This document shows, piece after piece, positions 33,106 through 41,858 of a stretch of 64,000 nucleotides of DNA; the stretch's first letter is position 1, and every line of letters begins with the position of its first letter. The stretch lies in assembly GCF_017301735.1 (NCBI RefSeq), contig NZ_CP071090.1, positions 5,260,001 to 5,324,000 of the forward strand, written 5' to 3'. Source of the stretch: Pyxidicoccus parkwaysis (GTDB taxonomy: Bacteria; Myxococcota; Myxococcia; Myxococcales; Myxococcaceae). The notes under the pieces are model-generated. The model saw only the letters and a list, made by a program, of their open reading frames with translations, was not told the origin of the DNA and made no database searches. Position numbers and translations under genes: made by a program.

Positions 33106-33708
33106 CTACGGCTTGCGAGGCGGCGGAGGGGCGCCGGGGCGCGCATCGTCCGCGCCCTCACCGGGACCCGGCCGGAGGAGGTGGATGCGCTTCTCGACGC
33201 GCATGGGCCCCATCTCCGCCTCCAGCTTCTGCCAGAGGTCCGGCCCCAGCAGCTTCTTGATCTGCACCAACAGCATCAGCCGGTTGCGGCGCACCGCCGT
33301 CTCCGCGCGGCCCACCTCCTCGGACATGGTGATGATGGCGCGCTCGTCCGGAACAGGTGCACGCAGCAGGCGCTCCAGCCGGAGCTGGGCACGCTTGAGG
33401 TCCCCCTCGATGGGAATCACGGCCTCGTTGGCCTCGAAGGTGAGGTCCTGGATCTTCTGCGCCACGTCGCGCGGCACGCCCAGCTTCTCCACGAGCTCCG
33501 GCGGAATGCCGTAGGCGGCTGGCGGCAGGTTGCCCATCGCCAGCCCCGGAGGGCCGCTGCTCGAAATCACCATCGTCCGCGGGGCGCCGGGCGCGCCCTG
33601 CTGGATGAGGACATCCTCATCGTTGGCCTGGGCTCCGGCCAGCGCGGGCGCCGCCAGCAACAGGGCGGCCACCGTCGTGCTCCACAGCTTCGAAACGCGT
33701 GTCGTCAT
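33106..33708 (-). CDS. Periplasmic Spy/CpxP-like protein of the ECF sigma operon
   Basis: 200 residues with a signal peptide (LLLAAPALAGAQA). The central helical hairpin with two lengths of charged heptads (about 75-165) resembles Spy/CpxP or CnrX-like periplasmic proteins, which sense metals or misfolded proteins. A Pro-rich tail follows. AGGAGTGATGCG lies upstream of the ATG, overlapping the end of the anti-sigma gene. As third gene of the sigma/anti-sigma operon it may be the periplasmic sensor or stress chaperone. The family assignment is by pattern only. Confidence 0.6.
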   Translation of the reverse strand: MTTRVSKLWSTTVAALLLAAPALAGAQANDEDVLIQQGAPGAPRTMVISSSGPPGLAMGNLPPAAYGIPPELVEKLGVPRDVAQKIQDLTFEANEAVIPIEGDLKRAQLRLERLLRAPVPDERAIITMSEEVGRAETAVRRNRLMLLVQIKKLLGPDLWQKLEAEMGPMRVEKRIHLLRPGPGEGADDARPGAPPPPRKP

Positions 33709-33712
33709 CGCA

Positions 33713-34309
33713 TCACTCCTGAGGATAGAGAGGCAGCACCGCCGTTCGGAACGGCGGCGTTTCCAGCGCGCGGGAATCGGGAGGGCGCACCCATGCGGCG
33801 AGCGTGCCGAAGGGCCGGTACGTCTCGTCCTGGACCACCAGGTCGCGGCGCGTGTAGCCGCGGACCTCGCCCATCAAGTTCATCAGCGAGCCCCGGCCCA
33901 TCACGAGCACTGCGTGGGCGGGGACCTCATCGGGAAATGTCTGCTCATGAGGAGCACCGCTCAACCCCAGCTCGGCTCGGGGGGTGGGCAGCTCCTCGGC
34001 GTACTCGGGCGCCGTCCCCTGCTCCAGCACCGGCGCGGGCGGGCGCGTCCACAGCACCAGCCCCGCGATGGCCAGGGACGCCACGGCTCCAGCGGCGGCG
34101 CGACGGCGGATGACACGGCGGCGCACCTCGCTCTGCACGGCGTCGCGGGAAATGGGCGCCAGCGCCGGAGGCGACGGCAGGCGCAGCCGGGAGGCCGAGC
34201 CGTGCAGGGCGGCCAGACTCCTGCACTCCTCACAGGTCTCCAAGTGCGCCTGGAGCTCGGGGGTGCGCTGCTCCTCCATGAGGGCGGCGGCCGCATCGTG
34301 GCATCTCAT
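33713..34309 (-). CDS. Zinc-finger anti-sigma factor
   Basis: 198 residues. The N terminus has the ZAS/zf-HC2 motif (CHDAA...HLETCEECRSL: His-x3-Cys-x2-Cys), then one TM helix (AGAVASLAIAGLVLW) and a periplasmic tail ending with PPFRTAVLPLYPQE. The start overlaps the sigma gene stop by ATGA, so the partner is co-translated. It holds the ECF factor at the inner membrane until an envelope signal arrives. Confidence 0.82.
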   Translation of the reverse strand: MRCHDAAAALMEEQRTPELQAHLETCEECRSLAALHGSASRLRLPSPPALAPISRDAVQSEVRRRVIRRRAAAGAVASLAIAGLVLWTRPPAPVLEQGTAPEYAEELPTPRAELGLSGAPHEQTFPDEVPAHAVLVMGRGSLMNLMGEVRGYTRRDLVVQDETYRPFGTLAAWVRPPDSRALETPPFRTAVLPLYPQE

Positions 34310-34878
34310 GGGGTGTCTCCTTCCAGTGCGTCGGCGGCCTTCAGCTTCTTGAGGGCGCGGTAGAGGTGGATGCGGACGGTGCCCCGGCCGATGCGCATGG
34401 CCCCGGCGATGGCGTCCAGGTCGAGGCCCTCCAGGTAGCGAAGGGTGAAGGCCGTGGCCTGCTGCGCGGGCAGCGCCCGCAGCGCGCGGCCGAAGGTGCG
34501 CCAGCGCTCGGCTCCGGCGAAGTGCTCCTCCGGCGAGAGGTCCTGCGTGGGCCCGAAGTCGAGTGCCTCGCGCACCAGCGTCCACAGCCGCCGCCGGCGC
34601 AGGTGCCCCATGGCGCGGGACACCAGGATGCTGCGCAGCCACGCGGGCCCGGCCTTCACGTCCCGCAGCGCGTGGCGCTTCTCGTAGGCGTCCGCCAGGG
34701 TGGCCTGGACGACGTCCCTCGCCTCCTCCCCGTCCCACACCAGCCTCCGGGCCAGACGCAGCAGCCCGGCCTGCTCCGCCTCCAGGAGCGCGTCGAAGTC
34801 CCGCGCCGCCGTGGCGCGCGGCGGGCTCGTCGGCTCGTCCAGGATGGCGGTGCCCTTCACGGCGAAACGACCTCCCAT
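34306..34878 (-). CDS. ECF sigma factor (sigma-70 family)
   Basis: 190 residues with region 2 (EEARDVVQATLADAYEKRHAL, PAWLRSILVSRAMGHLRR) and region 4 (QQATAFTLRYLEGLDLDAIAGAMRIGRGTVRIHLYRALKKL). Regions 1 and 3 are lacking, as in ECF factors. It directs RNA polymerase to its regulon when the anti-sigma factor lets go. It is first of three co-directional genes. Which ECF group it belongs to cannot be told by eye. Confidence 0.88.
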   Translation of the reverse strand: MGGRFAVKGTAILDEPTSPPRATAARDFDALLEAEQAGLLRLARRLVWDGEEARDVVQATLADAYEKRHALRDVKAGPAWLRSILVSRAMGHLRRRRLWTLVREALDFGPTQDLSPEEHFAGAERWRTFGRALRALPAQQATAFTLRYLEGLDLDAIAGAMRIGRGTVRIHLYRALKKLKAADALEGDTP

Positions 34879-34932
34879 CGACTTCCACGCGAATGAGGAC
34901 GCACGGGCGGGGAAACCGGCATACTCGAATCC

Positions 34933-35391
34933 GTGAGTGCCCCAGAAATCCGTCGCATTTCAGCCGTGGAGACCCGAGGTCTTCGCCACACCGTGCTCCG
35001 CCCGAACCAGTCGCCCAACATGGTGGTCTACCCCGGGGACGAGGACGTCGACACCGTCCACCTGGGCGCGTACACCAGCGGACGTCTCGTGGGGGTGGCC
35101 TCCCTCTACCGGGAGCCTCCGCCGGACTCCCTCCGGACCACGACGGCGTGGCGCCTGAGGGGCATGGCGGTGGACAAGACGCTCCAGGGCTCCGGGTTCG
35201 GCGCCGCCCTGCTCCGGGCCTGCCTGGAGCATGCGCTCCAGCAAGGCGGCACCCAGGTGTGGTGCAACGCCCGGGCAACGGCCATGGGGTTCTACCGCTC
35301 GCTCGGCTTCTCGCAGAAGGGGGACCCCTTCGAGCTTCCGGGCATCGGCCTCCACCACTTCATGTGGCGAACCCTAGAGTCTTCTCGATGA
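34933..35391 (+). CDS. GNAT N-acetyltransferase
   Basis: 152 residues from a GTG. The acetyl-CoA motif A is RGMAVDKTLQGSGFGAALLRACLEHA, followed by VWCNARATAMGFYRSLGFSQKG: a standard GNAT fold. The substrate is unknown. The stop overlaps the start of pheA by ATGA, so the two are co-translated; a link to aromatic amino acid metabolism is conceivable but not shown. Confidence 0.85.
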   Translation: MSAPEIRRISAVETRGLRHTVLRPNQSPNMVVYPGDEDVDTVHLGAYTSGRLVGVASLYREPPPDSLRTTTAWRLRGMAVDKTLQGSGFGAALLRACLEHALQQGGTQVWCNARATAMGFYRSLGFSQKGDPFELPGIGLHHFMWRTLESSR

Positions 35392-36524
35392 CCATCCCCG
35401 ACCTGGAGGCAGTGCGCGTCGCCATCGAGAGCATCGACGAGGAAATCCTCGATGCCCTCCGGCGGCGCATGGACCTGGCGGACGACGTGGCGCGGGCGAA
35501 ATTGGCCGCGGCGGCGCCCTTCCGAGACCAGCGCCGCGAGGACCTCCTCCTGCGCCGCATCCGCACGCGCGCCGCCGAGCACGGGTTGGATCCGCACGAG
35601 GTGGAGCGCGTCTGGCGGCTCTTCATCGACATGTCGGTGGCGAGGCAGCAGGCGCTCGTCACGCGGCTGGACACCACGCCCTTGCGCGTGGGCTACCCGG
35701 GCGTCGAGGGCTCCTACAGCCACCTGGCCGCACGCCAGCGATACGCGAGCCGGCCCGGCGGCGTGCTGCTCACCGGCTTCGACACGTCCCGGGAGGCCAT
35801 CGAGGCCCTGCGTCGCGGCGAGCAGGACCTGGTGCTGCTGCCCATCGAGAACACCACCGCGGGCAGCATGAACGAGACGTACGACCTGCTCGCCGAGGGC
35901 GGTGTGGTCATCACCGCGGAGCTGGTGAGCCAGGTGGACCACCGGCTGCTGGGACTGCCGGGCGCGAAGCTGGAGGGGCTGCGCGAGGTGCTCTCCCATC
36001 CGCAGGCGTTGGCCCAGTGCGAGAGCTTCCTGCGCACGAAGGTGCCGTGGGCGCGCGCGGTGCCGGACGCGGACACGGGCGGCGCGGCGCAGAAGGTGCG
36101 CGAGCGGAATGACCCGTCCGTGGCGGCCATCGCCAGCGAGACGGCGGCGCAGCGCTTCGGGCTGGAGGTGCTCGCGCGCGACCTGCAGCCGAGCTCGGAC
36201 TACACGCGCTTCGTGGAGGTGGGCCGCGAGCCCACGCCGCTGGCTCCGGGCGTGCCGTGCAAGACGTCACTGCTGATGGTGCTGGAGCACAAGCCGGGCA
36301 CGCTGGGCGAGATGCTCCAGCGGCTCACCCTGCGCGGCGTCAACCTGAGCAAGATTGAGTCGCGGCCCATTCCCGGCCGGCCGTGGCAGTACCAGTTCTA
36401 CGTGGACGTGGAGGGGCACGCGGCCTCGGCGCCGTTGATGGCGGCGCTGGAGGACATCCGCCCGCTGACCTCGTCCCTGCGCGTGCTGGGCACATATGCA
36501 CGCGCGGAGGGCCCCCATGGCTGA
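35388..36524 (+). CDS. pheA: Chorismate mutase-prephenate dehydratase (P-protein)
   Basis: 378 residues. An AroQ-type chorismate mutase occupies about 1-90 (IESIDEEILDALRRRMDLA, FRDQRRED). The prephenate dehydratase domain is at about 98-280, with YPGVEGSYS, LPIENTTAGS, and the catalytic SSDYTRF. The ACT domain (about 290-370) contains KIESRPIPG, the phenylalanine-binding ESRP motif. It turns chorismate into phenylpyruvate in phenylalanine synthesis, with feedback control by Phe. The start overlaps the GNAT stop (ATGA); the stop overlaps the next gene by 8 nt. Confidence 0.92.
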   Translation: MTIPDLEAVRVAIESIDEEILDALRRRMDLADDVARAKLAAAAPFRDQRREDLLLRRIRTRAAEHGLDPHEVERVWRLFIDMSVARQQALVTRLDTTPLRVGYPGVEGSYSHLAARQRYASRPGGVLLTGFDTSREAIEALRRGEQDLVLLPIENTTAGSMNETYDLLAEGGVVITAELVSQVDHRLLGLPGAKLEGLREVLSHPQALAQCESFLRTKVPWARAVPDADTGGAAQKVRERNDPSVAAIASETAAQRFGLEVLARDLQPSSDYTRFVEVGREPTPLAPGVPCKTSLLMVLEHKPGTLGEMLQRLTLRGVNLSKIESRPIPGRPWQYQFYVDVEGHAASAPLMAALEDIRPLTSSLRVLGTYARAEGPHG

Positions 36525-37341
36525 GCAGCCGAAGCGCCGCATCGCCTTCCAGGGAGAGCATGGCGCCTACGGCGAGGAGGCCCTGCGTGCGCTGCACGGG
36601 CCGCAGGTCGAGTCCGTCCCCGTCCTCACCTTCCGCGCCGTCTTCGAGTCCGTGGCGGAGGGCCGCGTGCACGGAGGCGTGGTGCCGGTGGAGAGCACGC
36701 TCGGCGGCCCCGTGGCGGAGAACGTGGACCTGCTGCTGGAGCATGACTTGCCGATTACCGGCGAGCTGTCCCTGCGCATCCGCCACTGCCTGCTCGCGCC
36801 GAAGGGGCGGACGATGGATGGCATCGAGCGGGTGATGTCGCATCCACAGGCGCTGTCGCAGTGCGCGGGCTACCTGCGCAGGCGCGGGCTCTTGCCGATT
36901 CCGGAGACGAATACGGCCATCGCCGCGCGCCGGGTGGCGGAGGAGGCGCCGCCCCGCACGGCCGCCATCGCCAGTCGCATGGCGGCGGAGCTGTATGGGC
37001 TCGCGGTGCTGGACGTGGGCGTGGAGGACTCGCCGGACAACCACACGCGCTTCGTCACGCTGGGCCCACCGCCCGAGCGCACGTGGACGCGGCGGAAGAC
37101 GGCGCTGGCCTTCACGGTGGAGAACACGCCGGGCGCGCTGTACCGGGTGCTGAGCGCCTTCTCGTCGCGCGGGCTGAACGTGGCGCGGCTGGAGTCCCGG
37201 CCGCAGCGCCGCGCGTGGGAGTACGTCTGGTGCATGGACGTGGACGGCGCGCTGGAGGACGCACGGGTGCGCGAGGCGGTGGATGCCGCCCAGGGCGCCT
37301 GCATCACCCTGCGAGTGCTCGGCAGCTACGGCGTGGCGTGA
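36517..37341 (+). CDS. Second prephenate dehydratase, mutase-free
   Basis: 274 residues: prephenate dehydratase domain (IAFQGEHGAYGEEA, VVPVESTLGGPV, SPDNHTRF with the catalytic Thr-Arg-Phe) and ACT domain (ARLESRPQRRAW). Both the active-site and the ESRP motif are kept, so it should work. It lacks the chorismate mutase. It overlaps pheA by 8 nt, making a tandem of a P-protein and a stand-alone dehydratase in one operon. The second enzyme might act on a variant substrate such as arogenate, or have different feedback sensitivity. Confidence 0.88.
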   Translation: MAEQPKRRIAFQGEHGAYGEEALRALHGPQVESVPVLTFRAVFESVAEGRVHGGVVPVESTLGGPVAENVDLLLEHDLPITGELSLRIRHCLLAPKGRTMDGIERVMSHPQALSQCAGYLRRRGLLPIPETNTAIAARRVAEEAPPRTAAIASRMAAELYGLAVLDVGVEDSPDNHTRFVTLGPPPERTWTRRKTALAFTVENTPGALYRVLSAFSSRGLNVARLESRPQRRAWEYVWCMDVDGALEDARVREAVDAAQGACITLRVLGSYGVA

Positions 37342-37475
37342 GGCCCGGGCTCGCGAGGCTTCGCACCTGCGAGCCCCGGGACTGCACGAGGTTGCCGCCC
37401 GGCGAGCTTCACCTCTGCCGCCCAGGGGTGTGAGTCTCACCTGCGCGGAGCGGAGCACCGCTCCCATGCGCTTCA

Positions 37476-37508
37476 AGGTACGGCGGGTCTGCTGAACCCG
37501 CCGTACCT
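37476..37508. terminator. Hairpin between convergent prephenate dehydratase and DAHP synthase genes
   Basis: A perfect 13-bp stem, AGGTACGGCGGGT and its complement, around a 7-nt loop (CTGCTGA). There is no T-tract on either side, so it may act as a bidirectional terminator or as an mRNA end stabiliser. Confidence 0.55.
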
Positions 37509-37569
37509 CACGGCAACGACGGCGTGGCGTGAGCCCCACTCGCGTGAGGCCTCACGCCCGTGCGCCACT

Positions 37570-38688
37570 TCAGGACGCGGCCGGCTTGCTGCCGTCGCCG
37601 TTCTTCACGGCGGCCTGGTACGCGTCGCGGATGATGCGCGTGTAGTTCTGGAGCGCGGGGAGCTGCTCCAGGCGCAGCGCCTGCGGACCGTCGCAGAGGG
37701 CGGCCTCAGGCTGCGGATGGAAGTCCACCAGCACCATGGACGCGCCGGCGATGAGCCCCTGTCCAATCGCGTGGAAGATGTCCGGCAGCCCATCCGGCGG
37801 AGCCGCCGCCTGGCCGATGGCGTGCGACGGGTCCACGCACACGGGCATGCGAGTGAGGCGCCGCACCACCGGCACGTGCGCGAAGTCCACCATGTTGCGG
37901 TGCGGGTCACCCAGGTGCGTCTTCACGCCGCGCAGGCAGAAGACAATCTTCGGGTTGCCCTCGCTGGCCACGTACTCGCACGCGTTGAGGGACTCCTCCA
38001 GGGTGATGCCCATGCCGCGCTTGAAGAGCACGGGGAAGTTGCGCTGCTGGCCGATGCTCTTGAGCAGCTCGAAGTTCTGCGCGTTGCGCGTGCCCACCTG
38101 GAGCATGACGCCCGTCGCATTGCCCGAGCGCTCCAGCGCGTCGCGAATCTCGTCGATGTGGCGAGGGTGCGTCACCTCCATCGCGATGACCTTGATGCCG
38201 TGCTTGCCGGCCAGCTCGAACACCCACGGGAGGCACGCGGCGCCCAGGCCCTGGAACTCGTAGGGGTTGGTGCGCGGCTTGTACGCGCCCATGCGCGTCG
38301 TCTTGATGCCGCACTTCGCGAGCGCGCCCATCATCGTGTCGACGTTCTCCCGGTTGTCCACGGCGCACAGGCCCGCGAACAGCTGCACCGACTTCTCGTC
38401 GAAGGTGACGCCGTTGTACTCGAAGCCGGACGAGGCCACCTGGCCCTTGTGCCGGCCGATGACGCGGTACTTCTGCGAGACGCGCACCACCTGGCGCACG
38501 CCGGGAATCTGCTCGAAGGGCTCGGTGGGGACCTGCGCGGTGGGGCCGAGCAGATACACTTCGGTGACCGTGTACTCGGCGCCCTCCATGACGTGCGCCC
38601 GAGGGGTGATTCCCTTGTACTGGGAAGCGACCTTGAGGACGGTGGACACCACGGACTCGGGCGAGTCCGGTTCGAGCATGACGATCAT
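37570..38688 (-). CDS. aroF: 3-deoxy-7-phosphoheptulonate (DAHP) synthase, AroF/AroA-beta type
   Basis: 372 residues. An N-terminal ferredoxin-like (FL/ACT-like) regulatory domain is at about 1-75; the (beta/alpha)8 barrel carries FAGLCAVDNRENVD, GAYKPRTNPYEFQG, FKRGMGITLEES, LRGVKTHLGDPHRNMVD and VCVDPSHAIG, the metal-binding and substrate signatures of type I-beta enzymes. It makes DAHP from phosphoenolpyruvate and erythrose-4-phosphate, the entry to the shikimate pathway. GGAGATG precedes the ATG. Convergent with the phenylalanine operon, so the aromatic genes form a pathway cluster. Confidence 0.93.
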   Translation of the reverse strand: MIVMLEPDSPESVVSTVLKVASQYKGITPRAHVMEGAEYTVTEVYLLGPTAQVPTEPFEQIPGVRQVVRVSQKYRVIGRHKGQVASSGFEYNGVTFDEKSVQLFAGLCAVDNRENVDTMMGALAKCGIKTTRMGAYKPRTNPYEFQGLGAACLPWVFELAGKHGIKVIAMEVTHPRHIDEIRDALERSGNATGVMLQVGTRNAQNFELLKSIGQQRNFPVLFKRGMGITLEESLNACEYVASEGNPKIVFCLRGVKTHLGDPHRNMVDFAHVPVVRRLTRMPVCVDPSHAIGQAAAPPDGLPDIFHAIGQGLIAGASMVLVDFHPQPEAALCDGPQALRLEQLPALQNYTRIIRDAYQAAVKNGDGSKPAAS

Positions 38689-38864
38689 CGTTGCATCTCC
38701 CGCGCGGCGTTGTCGTACCTGCCGTGAAGAATATCGGAATCAGGGCCGCGCGGGGTGTAACAACCCGAAGAGGCCCGCGACGTCCGCCCATCAGGACGGA
38801 CCCGGCGGGCCGCCTTCGTGAGGCGCCGTCGAGCGCGTGGGGCGCTCGGCCTCCTGCCCGCCGC

Positions 38865-39431
38865 TCAGCCTCCGACGGGACGGAGCCGGATGGCGAGCTG
38901 GGCGTAGTGGTCCCGCTGGGCCGTGTCCCCCAGGTGCTCCCAGACGTCCGCCAGGGCCTTGGCCGCCTCGACGTAGGCAGGGGACAGCTCCAGGGCCAGC
39001 TCGAAGACGTGGCGGGCCTGCCGGTAGCGCGCCTTGTCCGGCCGGCGCGAGCCTCGCGTCAGGAGGGCGTTGCCCAGCGCATAGACCTCCACGGCGGCCG
39101 CCTCGCGGTAGCCGGGAACGGGGTTGAGCTGCACCGCGCGCTGCATGCGCTCCGAGGCGGCCTCGGGCTCCCCCAGTTCGAGCTGGCAGAGGGCCGCATC
39201 ACGGTGCGGGTCGGCGGCATTGGGGTCGACTTCGATGGCGCGCTCGAAACAGGCCAGCGCCTCCTGCGTACGGCCCAGCTCGACCAGGGACGAGCCCTTG
39301 GCGGTGAGCGCCGGGACGTGCTTCGGGTCCACGGCAAGGACCTTGTCGAACGCGAGGATGGCGGCCTCGTGGTTGCCGGCCATCGAGAGGTTGACGCCCT
39401 CGCTGAACGCCGCGAACAACAGCTTTGACAT
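38865..39431 (-). CDS. TPR-repeat protein
   Basis: 188 residues of three or four tetratricopeptide repeats (SEGVNLSMAGNHEAAILAFDKVL, TAKGSSLVELGRTQEALACF, and further helices). No signal peptide or other domain is visible. It follows the act operon on the same strand across a 153-nt gap that holds a hairpin, so it is likely expressed apart. It probably mediates protein contacts; the partner is unknown. Confidence 0.8.
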   Translation of the reverse strand: MSKLLFAAFSEGVNLSMAGNHEAAILAFDKVLAVDPKHVPALTAKGSSLVELGRTQEALACFERAIEVDPNAADPHRDAALCQLELGEPEAASERMQRAVQLNPVPGYREAAAVEVYALGNALLTRGSRRPDKARYRQARHVFELALELSPAYVEAAKALADVWEHLGDTAQRDHYAQLAIRLRPVGG

Positions 39432-39516
39432 CGTGCCCCCAGAGCAAGGTTGGCTCCGGCCGCTCTCGTCGCGGCCAAGGGGGCAGAGCCTGTCACCGCG
39501 GGGGCGGGCGTGGGAA

Positions 39517-39541
39517 GACGCACGATGGGCCGGCGTGCGTC
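39517..39541 (-). terminator. Possible terminator at the end of the act operon
   Basis: An 8-bp stem (GACGCACG / CGTGCGTC) with a 9-nt loop, 44 nt past the actE stop, followed on the minus strand by TTCCCACG. The T-run is weak. Confidence 0.4.
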
Positions 39542-39584
39542 CCGCTGATGGAAACCATTGGTTTATCCTGCATGCGCGGGCGCG

Positions 39585-41858
39585 TCAGAGCCTCACGCCA
39601 AGCTGCACGCCGGGCCACCAGATGAAGTGCTTGGGCCCCTCGCGGGAGAAGCTGCTCAGCCCGGTGATGGCGTCGCCGTCCACGCCGTGCATGAGGTTCA
39701 TCGTGGGCCCGCCGATGACGGAGAAGCGCTTCGTTATCTGGAAACCACCGATGACGCGGACCTGGTGCCACAGGCGCGTCGTGGTGAAGCTCGCGTCCCA
39801 GTCGTAGACGGAGCTCGTCACCCCGTCCACGTCGACGAAGAGGCGCTCATTCACGGGGAGGTGCGCGCCCAGGCCGAAGCCCAGCGTCCAGTGGCTGGGG
39901 CCCTGCGAGCCCGTGGTGTGGCCCATGCCCACCACCACCGTCGTGTAGAAGGTGCGGCTGCCCACCTTGAAGGCGGCGTTGGCGAAGTTGACGTCGTTGC
40001 CGAACGCCTCGACGTGGAACTGGCCATTGCGGACGATGCTCAGCATGCCCACCGGCACGCCGGACTCCATCTCGTCCGCCACGTTGACGATGCCGAGCTG
40101 CAGGCCGTTCATCTTCCCCGCGACGTTGACGAGCCCGAGCTGCATGCCCTTCACATCGCCGCCCACGTTGAGGAGCGACAGCTGCGTGCCGCGCGCCGTG
40201 GCCGCGTAGTTGAGGCCCACCGCCATCTGCAGGCCGGCCATGCGGTCCTTCACGTAGTTGACGCCCACGGCGCTCTGCCAGCCGCCGAAGTCGCCCTCCA
40301 CCCAGTTGCCGCCCACCGCGAGCTGCATGCCGCTCAGCGACGCGTTGGACACGTTGCCGCCCACCGTCATCTGCCCCGCGAGACCGCCCTTGCGCGCAAC
40401 GTTGAGGCCCACCGACATCTGCAGGCCGTCCACCTCACCGGTGGCCCAGTTGCCGCCCACGGACATCTGGGTGCCGGACACGTCCGCGCGTGCGAGGTTG
40501 CCGCCGACGGCGAGCTGGAGTCCCTTCACGGTGTCCGTCGCCCAGTTTCCACCCAGGGCCAGCGCCACGCCGTTCAGCCGCGCCGTGCGGCCCGCGGCCA
40601 GCGCGAACGAGAACGTGTTGTCCACGTCGCCGCCCACGAGGTCATTGGTCTGCACCTTCGGGAAGAGCCCCAGGTTGATGGGCAGGTACCGGCGCGGCGT
40701 GCCATCCATGCCGGGAGGTGCATCCTTGGCAACGATGGAGGGCGTCATGCCGTCGAGGCGCGGCGTGCCGCCACCGCGCATGGCCGTCATCTCCACGCCC
40801 ACCGGCTTGAAGGCGGACTCGGCCAGCGTGACGCGCCCGCCCTGGTCCAGCACCAGCTCAGCCCGCGAGGCCGCGCCGAGCGACTCGCGCATCACCGTGT
40901 AGCGGCCCGGCTGGAGGGCCAGCTCGGTGGAGCGGCCGGCGTACTTCTTCAGCTCCACCACGAGGCGGCCCGGCTGGTCGCGCACGTAGAGGCGCCCGTC
41001 GACCATGTCGCCCAGCACCAGCACCGCCGCGGTGGAGCGCAGGTCCGTCATCACCAGCTCGCCGGTGCCGGCCAGCTCGATGTCGTAGGCGGGGTGCTGC
41101 GCGCCCGCGCGCGTCTGCTCGGTGCGAGCCAGCGTCTCGTGGAAGGCGAACTGGTAGGCCTCATGCAGCGTGACGCGCCCGTCGCCGGTGGCATCCGCCG
41201 CGCCGCGCAGGCCGGACACGAGGTTGTGGGTGAAGAACGAGCCGCCGATGCGGTCGGACTCCTGCGACACCTCGTCCTCGGAGGAGGACGTGAGGATGGC
41301 GTGGCCGCGCACCGCGGTGGACGCGTCCACGAGGAAGGAGGGCCGGCGCACCCCGCCCTTCTGCCGCGCCAGCGTGCCGGACGCGCACGAGTCGAGGATG
41401 GCGATGCGCACGTCCGCCGGCAGCGACTCCAGCGCCTGGCGCAGCTCCTTGTAGCCGAAGCGGTCCTGCTGGAGCAGCAGCCCCTCCTCGTCCGAGTGAC
41501 CCGAGTAGTAGATGAGCGCCTCGGTGCGGCCGCCGCCCGACTTCGCCGAGGCAATCATCGCCTTGAACTTCGACAGCGAGCGCTCCAGGTCGGCGCGGTT
41601 GCCCTCCATCATCGTCAGCTTGTCCTGGGGCTGCACGCCGCCGAGCTCCTCCAGCACCTCGCCGAAGGACTGCGCGTCGGTGACGGCGTAGCGGAGCTTC
41701 GCGCGGCCCGGGCCGCCGTCGTTGACGCCCACCAGCAGCGCGAAGCGGCGCACCGGCTGCGAGGCCGTGGCGATAGCGGGAGCGGGAGCGGGAGCGGGGG
41801 CCGCCGAGGCGAGGGCGGGGAGCAGCAACAGCGAGAACAGGAGTGACCGCGTCATCAC
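39585..41858 (-). CDS. actE: ActE-like caspase-family protease with EF-hand loop and beta-repeat tail
   Basis: 757 residues. Signal peptide and Ala-Pro linker (1-33). Peptidase C14 caspase domain at about 37-250: YYSGHSDEEG (H121) and ILDSCASG (C158) form the dyad. An EF-hand-like loop DATGDGRVTLHE lies at 222-233. A PEGA-like middle (about 280-350) follows, and about ten or eleven repeats of 15-17 residues (GLQMAVGLN, GMQLAVGGNW and so on, about 430-610). The C terminus resembles an outer-membrane barrel. The start overlaps actD (ATGA). It is the last gene of the operon. The name follows the M. xanthus order; actE itself has no assigned activity that I recall. Confidence 0.75.
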   Translation of the reverse strand: MMTRSLLFSLLLLPALASAAPAPAPAPAIATASQPVRRFALLVGVNDGGPGRAKLRYAVTDAQSFGEVLEELGGVQPQDKLTMMEGNRADLERSLSKFKAMIASAKSGGGRTEALIYYSGHSDEEGLLLQQDRFGYKELRQALESLPADVRIAILDSCASGTLARQKGGVRRPSFLVDASTAVRGHAILTSSSEDEVSQESDRIGGSFFTHNLVSGLRGAADATGDGRVTLHEAYQFAFHETLARTEQTRAGAQHPAYDIELAGTGELVMTDLRSTAAVLVLGDMVDGRLYVRDQPGRLVVELKKYAGRSTELALQPGRYTVMRESLGAASRAELVLDQGGRVTLAESAFKPVGVEMTAMRGGGTPRLDGMTPSIVAKDAPPGMDGTPRRYLPINLGLFPKVQTNDLVGGDVDNTFSFALAAGRTARLNGVALALGGNWATDTVKGLQLAVGGNLARADVSGTQMSVGGNWATGEVDGLQMSVGLNVARKGGLAGQMTVGGNVSNASLSGMQLAVGGNWVEGDFGGWQSAVGVNYVKDRMAGLQMAVGLNYAATARGTQLSLLNVGGDVKGMQLGLVNVAGKMNGLQLGIVNVADEMESGVPVGMLSIVRNGQFHVEAFGNDVNFANAAFKVGSRTFYTTVVVGMGHTTGSQGPSHWTLGFGLGAHLPVNERLFVDVDGVTSSVYDWDASFTTTRLWHQVRVIGGFQITKRFSVIGGPTMNLMHGVDGDAITGLSSFSREGPKHFIWWPGVQLGVRL

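Noticed and set aside
34911..34934. ECF-type promoter look-alike (GGAAAC, 15 bp, CGT) next to the sigma factor gene
   Set aside because: It points at the GNAT gene and its -10 part overlaps the GTG start codon, leaving no transcribed start codon; it does not face the sigma operon.
39552..39564. AAACCATTGGTTT palindrome ahead of the TPR gene
   Set aside because: Only 6-bp arms; with no second copy nearby it may be chance.
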